From assembly GCF_003570715.1 (NCBI RefSeq), contig NZ_QXXQ01000002.1:372001-436000 (forward strand): a stretch of 64,000 nt of DNA, in the 5' to 3' direction. This stretch comes from Gemmobacter lutimaris. GTDB lineage: Bacteria > Pseudomonadota > Alphaproteobacteria > Rhodobacterales > Rhodobacteraceae. The position numbers and the translations under genes were made by a program. Below, piece by piece: positions 62,501 to 64,000 of this stretch; within the stretch, counting starts at the first letter, position 1; every line of letters begins with the position of its first letter. A model generated the notes under the pieces. The model was not told where the DNA came from, did not search any database, and saw nothing but the letters and a program-made list of their open reading frames with translations.

Positions 62501-62951
62501 GTGCGTTCAGCGCCACCAGAAAATCGGTGGTCCGCGCCTTGTCACGCGGGACGGTTGCCAGAAACGCCTCCAGCAGTGGGCCAGCGGGTTCGGGCGTGCG
62601 GTAGATCACCAGATCGTCGGCCAGATCGCGCGGATATTCGAAGGGCCAGAACTCGGCACTGTCCTCCACGAAGAAATCGAAGGGGTTATAGACCGACATG
62701 TCGGCGACCAGATCGACCTCGATGCGGAACTCGGTTACCGGCTCGGGAAAGACGAAGCGCGCCAGCCAGTTGCCATAGGGATCCTGCTGGTGGTTCACGA
62801 AATGCCCGCCGGGCGAGATCTTGAGGCTATGTGACAGCACCTTGGTGCGCGACTGCGGCGCCGGGCGCAGGCGGATGATTTGCGGGCCCAGCGTGACCGG
62901 GCGGTCGTATTTGTAATGGGTCAGATGGTGAATGCTGGCATGAATCGCCAT
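59517..62951 (-). CDS. Transglutaminase-like / DUF2126 protein
   Basis: 1144 aa. N-terminal transglutaminase-like domains (about 1-290) with triad Cys180 ([20 protein letters not shown]), His229 ([17 protein letters not shown]) and Asp245 ([12 protein letters not shown]). The remainder is DUF2126: [44 protein letters not shown]-like [27 protein letters not shown] and [19 protein letters not shown]. First gene of a three-gene set with the ATP-grasp/alpha-E and second transglutaminase proteins. Predicted amidoligase-type chemistry; cytoplasmic. Confidence 0.93.
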   Translation of the reverse strand: MAIHASIHHLTHYKYDRPVTLGPQIIRLRPAPQSRTKVLSHSLKISPGGHFVNHQQDPYGNWLARFVFPEPVTEFRIEVDLVADMSVYNPFDFFVEDSAEFWPFEYPRDLADDLVIYRTPEPAGPLLEAFLATVPRDKARTTDFLVALNAQVSGVVNYTIRMEPGVQTPEETLHVKSGSCRDSSWLLVQALRHLGFAARFVSGYLIQLAPDVKSLDGPSGTEVDFTDLHAWVEVYIPGAGWIGLDPTSGLLTGESHIPLAATPHYRNAAPISGGFSALGTPEVTFDFDMQVRRVAEHPRITKPFSDEAWDRLNDLGRKVDAALAEGDVRLTMGGEPTFVSIDDFESAEWNTAAVGPTKRDRADTLIRRLRSRFAPGGFLHYGQGKWYPGESLPRWTFSLYWRRDGKPVWQNPDLVAREAQDYRVGADEAGRFMEGFAEKLGISAEHAQPAYEDPAEWILKEANLPPNVSPENSKLKDPEERSRFARVFSRGLTEPSGFVLPLQRWQAQAHGPRWRSEMWKPRRGHLFLIPGDSPVGYRLPLAGLPYIPPAQYPYSYPADTSIPLTPLPDFHAALAARRAEVQAEIDRLAAEEAEIAATLPPVSAGHAQPGEVKTDESHRQRITPQDGVDPTQGWVRTAIAIEPRDGRLCLFMPPCETLEDYLDLLATAEATAADLNLPVHIEGYAPPHDPRLNVIRVAPDPGVIEVNIHPAHSWEDCVATTEAIYEEARQSRLGADKFMIDGRHTGTGGGNHVVVGGATMDDSPFLRRPDLLKSLILIWQRHPSLSYLFSGLFIGPTSQAPRIDEARHDSLYELEIALSQIGDPVAGGPLPPPWLVDRLLRNILIDVTGNTHRAEICIDKLYSPDGPTGRLGLVEFRGFEMPPHPRMNLAQQLLIRAIIARCWKAPVKGKPVRWSTVLHDRFMLPHFIWQDFLSLLDDLAEHGFKLDPVWYQAQAEFRFPFCGQVEVASDFGAVHLELRQALEPWHVLGETGAIGGTVRYTDSSVERLQVKMTTLTQDRFRVMCNSRPVPLTRTGTSGESVGGVRFKAWQPAAALHPVLPVNAPLTFDIYDDWTGRAVGGCVYHVAHPGGRNYDTFPVNGYEAEARRLARFEAHGHAPGAYTPGTEQPHPEFPMTLDLRRGPWV

Positions 62952-63051
62952 GAAAGGCCCCCGTTCGTCGCGTTTGCCCCCAACCTAACGCGGCGCCATC
63001 CGGGGGCGAGGGGCTGGCCCCATCCTGCAAGCTTTCGCGGCAATGTCACGC

Positions 63052-63080
63052 AAAAGCGCCGCCTTGTTGGGCGGCGCTTG
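63052..63080 (-). terminator. Terminator of the ThiE-like gene
   Basis: Perfect 10-bp stem AAGCGCCGCC / GGCGGCGCTT with loop TTGTTG (63054-63079). Read on the minus strand it is followed by TTTTG. It lies between the ThiE-like stop (63106) and the DUF2126 start (62951), separating the two transcripts. Confidence 0.7.
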
Positions 63081-63105
63081 CGCATGTGCCTGAATTTTGG
63101 GCAGG

Positions 63106-63726
63106 TCAGCCCAGCGGGGCCAGCAGCGATTTCAGCGCCGCCGCCGCATCCGGGGCTTTCCAGATTTCCTCGCCCACGCCGAAGAAATCAGTCACCGGGC
63201 CGAACTGTGCCACAAGTTCGGCGGTCAGCGCGCCTTCGGCCACTACCGGCACCTCGATCATCTCGGACCACCACTGGAACAGGTCGAAGTCCGCGCGGCT
63301 GCCATCGCCCAGAGGTGTTTCGCCTACCGGACCGAAGCCAACGTAATCCGCCCCGGCCTCGGCCGCGCTGATGCCCTCGTGCCGGGTCGTGCCGCAGAAG
63401 GCGCCGATGATGGCATCGTCGCCCAGATCCTTGCGCAGTTTCCGCACGTTGCGTGACCCGTCGGTCAGATGGACCCCGTCGAGTCCCAGCCGCTCGACCA
63501 GCAGCACATGGTTCTCGATCACCAGCGCCACGTCGCGCGCATGGGCCACTTCGCGCAGCGCATCCGCTGCCCGCGCCACCCGGTCCTCGTCGCGCGTGGC
63601 CAGCGCAAGGCGCACACAGGCCACTTCCTCGGCATCCAGCACTGCGGCCAGCCGGTCGGGGAAGATGTCGAGGTCAAACTCGGGCGGAGTGACAAGGTAA
63701 AGCTGCGGGCGGTCGGCGTCGGACAT
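63106..63726 (-). CDS. Thiamine-phosphate-synthase-like protein
   Basis: 206 aa from ATG 63726 (MSDADRPQLYLVTPPEFDLD). ThiE/TenI TIM-barrel pattern: QLYLVTPP, VALVIENHVLLVERLGLDGVHLTD, DAIIGAFCGTTRHEGISAAEAGADYVGFGP and APDAAAALKSL (in pieces). ThiE's phosphate/product loop F-x-T-x-T-K after YVGFGP is replaced by VGETPLGDGSRAD, so it may be a TenI-like or divergent paralogue rather than the biosynthetic ThiE. No other thiamine gene or TPP riboswitch was seen. Terminated at 63054. Confidence 0.75.
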   Translation of the reverse strand: MSDADRPQLYLVTPPEFDLDIFPDRLAAVLDAEEVACVRLALATRDEDRVARAADALREVAHARDVALVIENHVLLVERLGLDGVHLTDGSRNVRKLRKDLGDDAIIGAFCGTTRHEGISAAEAGADYVGFGPVGETPLGDGSRADFDLFQWWSEMIEVPVVAEGALTAELVAQFGPVTDFFGVGEEIWKAPDAAAALKSLLAPLG

Positions 63727-64000
63727 GGGATCACTCGGCTGGGGTTTCCCGCGCTTTAACGGTTTTTTGCGCGATTGGAAATGCTGCGCTTTGCGGCACG
63801 CGGCGCGGGGGCTGCCTGCCCCCGTCTCCTGCGGAGACTCCCCCGGGGATATTTGAGGACAGAAAATGACAGGAAGCACCCGCACCATTTTCTGTCGACA
63901 AATATCCTCGGGGGGAGGCCGAAGGCCGTGGGGGGCAGACAGCCCCCCGGCGACGCCACTCCGGGGCGCGAGGCTTGTTTTGCGGGCTGCAACCGCGTAA
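63727..64000. other. Gene-free right end with hairpin cluster
   Basis: 274 bp without a convincing gene. Contains GGGGGC/GCCCCC (about 63806-63822) and GTCTCC/GGAGAC (63824-63838) hairpins, the long inverted repeat at 63841-63913, then GGCC/GGCC and GGGGGGC/GCCCCCC stems near 63917-63947. This looks like transcript ends plus lineage-specific repeat sequence. Confidence 0.5.
63841..63913. repeat. Long imperfect inverted repeat with the AAATATCCTCGGGG core
   Basis: Two 28-base arms, 63841-63868 and 63886-63913, pair with 3 mismatches around a 17-base spacer. The outer ends are CCCCGGGGATATTTG and CAAATATCCTCGGGG; the inner ends are ACAGAAAATG and CATTTTCTGT. The outer sequence recurs singly at 4761 and 28845, each beside a GC hairpin. 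Confidence 0.75.

Noticed and set aside
63756-63992. 78-codon frame at the right end
   Set aside because: It is made of the hairpin and repeat sequence (Pro/Arg/Gly-rich), with no start signal and no protein-like features.
1-64000. CRISPR array, prophage, insertion sequence, tRNA or rRNA
   Set aside because: No regularly spaced repeats, transposase, integrase, phage structural genes or cloverleaf/rRNA-like sequence were recognised.

Overview
The window is a GC-rich, densely coding chromosomal stretch from an alphaproteobacterium, most likely Rhodobacteraceae (Rhodobacterales). The basis is gene content (Hint-domain proteins, a DUF6478-like protein, accD-folC order, short proteins of Rhodobacteraceae type), many 1-14 nt gene overlaps, and lineage-typical intergenic hairpin repeats. 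No rRNA, tRNA, insertion sequence, phage or CRISPR was seen. About 60 protein genes can be supported.

Layout. 1-14.4 kb: start of a possible nitroreductase; two coupled Hint-domain genes; dapE with a GNAT gene; a minus-strand run of ornithine cyclodeaminase-like, HAD and EamA genes; yaiI-like, fghA and AEC transporter; a hotdog thioesterase, folC and accD; a lipoprotein and two Rhodobacteraceae-type unknowns. 14.5-24.8 kb: msrB, map, a molybdopterin-binding-domain protein, GNAT, an OmpA-type protein, aroC, a WYL regulator divergent from a glutathione transferase, EamA, HU, AMP nucleosidase and an SDR.

24.8-41.45 kb is the most interesting part. A divergent MarR-type regulator faces an apparent single operon of twelve same-strand genes: FAD subunit and fused [2Fe-2S]/molybdopterin subunit of a xanthine-dehydrogenase-family hydroxylase; a 6-hydroxynicotinate-reductase-like Fe-S protein; a UPF0280 (ApbE-like) protein; a PF06684 'amino acid synthesis' protein; an unrecognised polytopic membrane protein; a complete branched-chain-amino-acid-type ABC importer; and HyuA/HyuB hydantoinase/oxoprolinase subunits. 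A consensus -35 box and a perfect 16-bp palindrome precede it, and a hairpin terminator closes it. I infer a regulated system for uptake and breakdown of an N-heterocyclic or cyclic-amide compound: hydroxylate, reduce, then open the ring with ATP. The substrate cannot be read from the sequence.

41.5-53.2 kb: dapD, a LOG-family nucleosidase, a Pol IV with an N-terminal zinc ribbon, dadA, an SPFH/NfeD pair, HxlR with a divergent NmrA-like gene, pyrF, a ROK kinase, cutC, a DUF6065-like gene and a TolB-like propeller. 53.5-64 kb: clpB with a sigma-32-like promoter, then the minus-strand transglutaminase / circularly permuted ATP-grasp-alpha-E / DUF2126 cluster (a predicted peptide-ligating system) and a ThiE-like gene.

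Two intergenic repeat families recur: a double hairpin with GCAAA/TTTGC ends (14421, 19451, 44584), and an AAATATCCTCGGGG-type element next to GC hairpins (4761, 28845, 63841). Function calls rest on visible motifs and family knowledge; no database search was possible.
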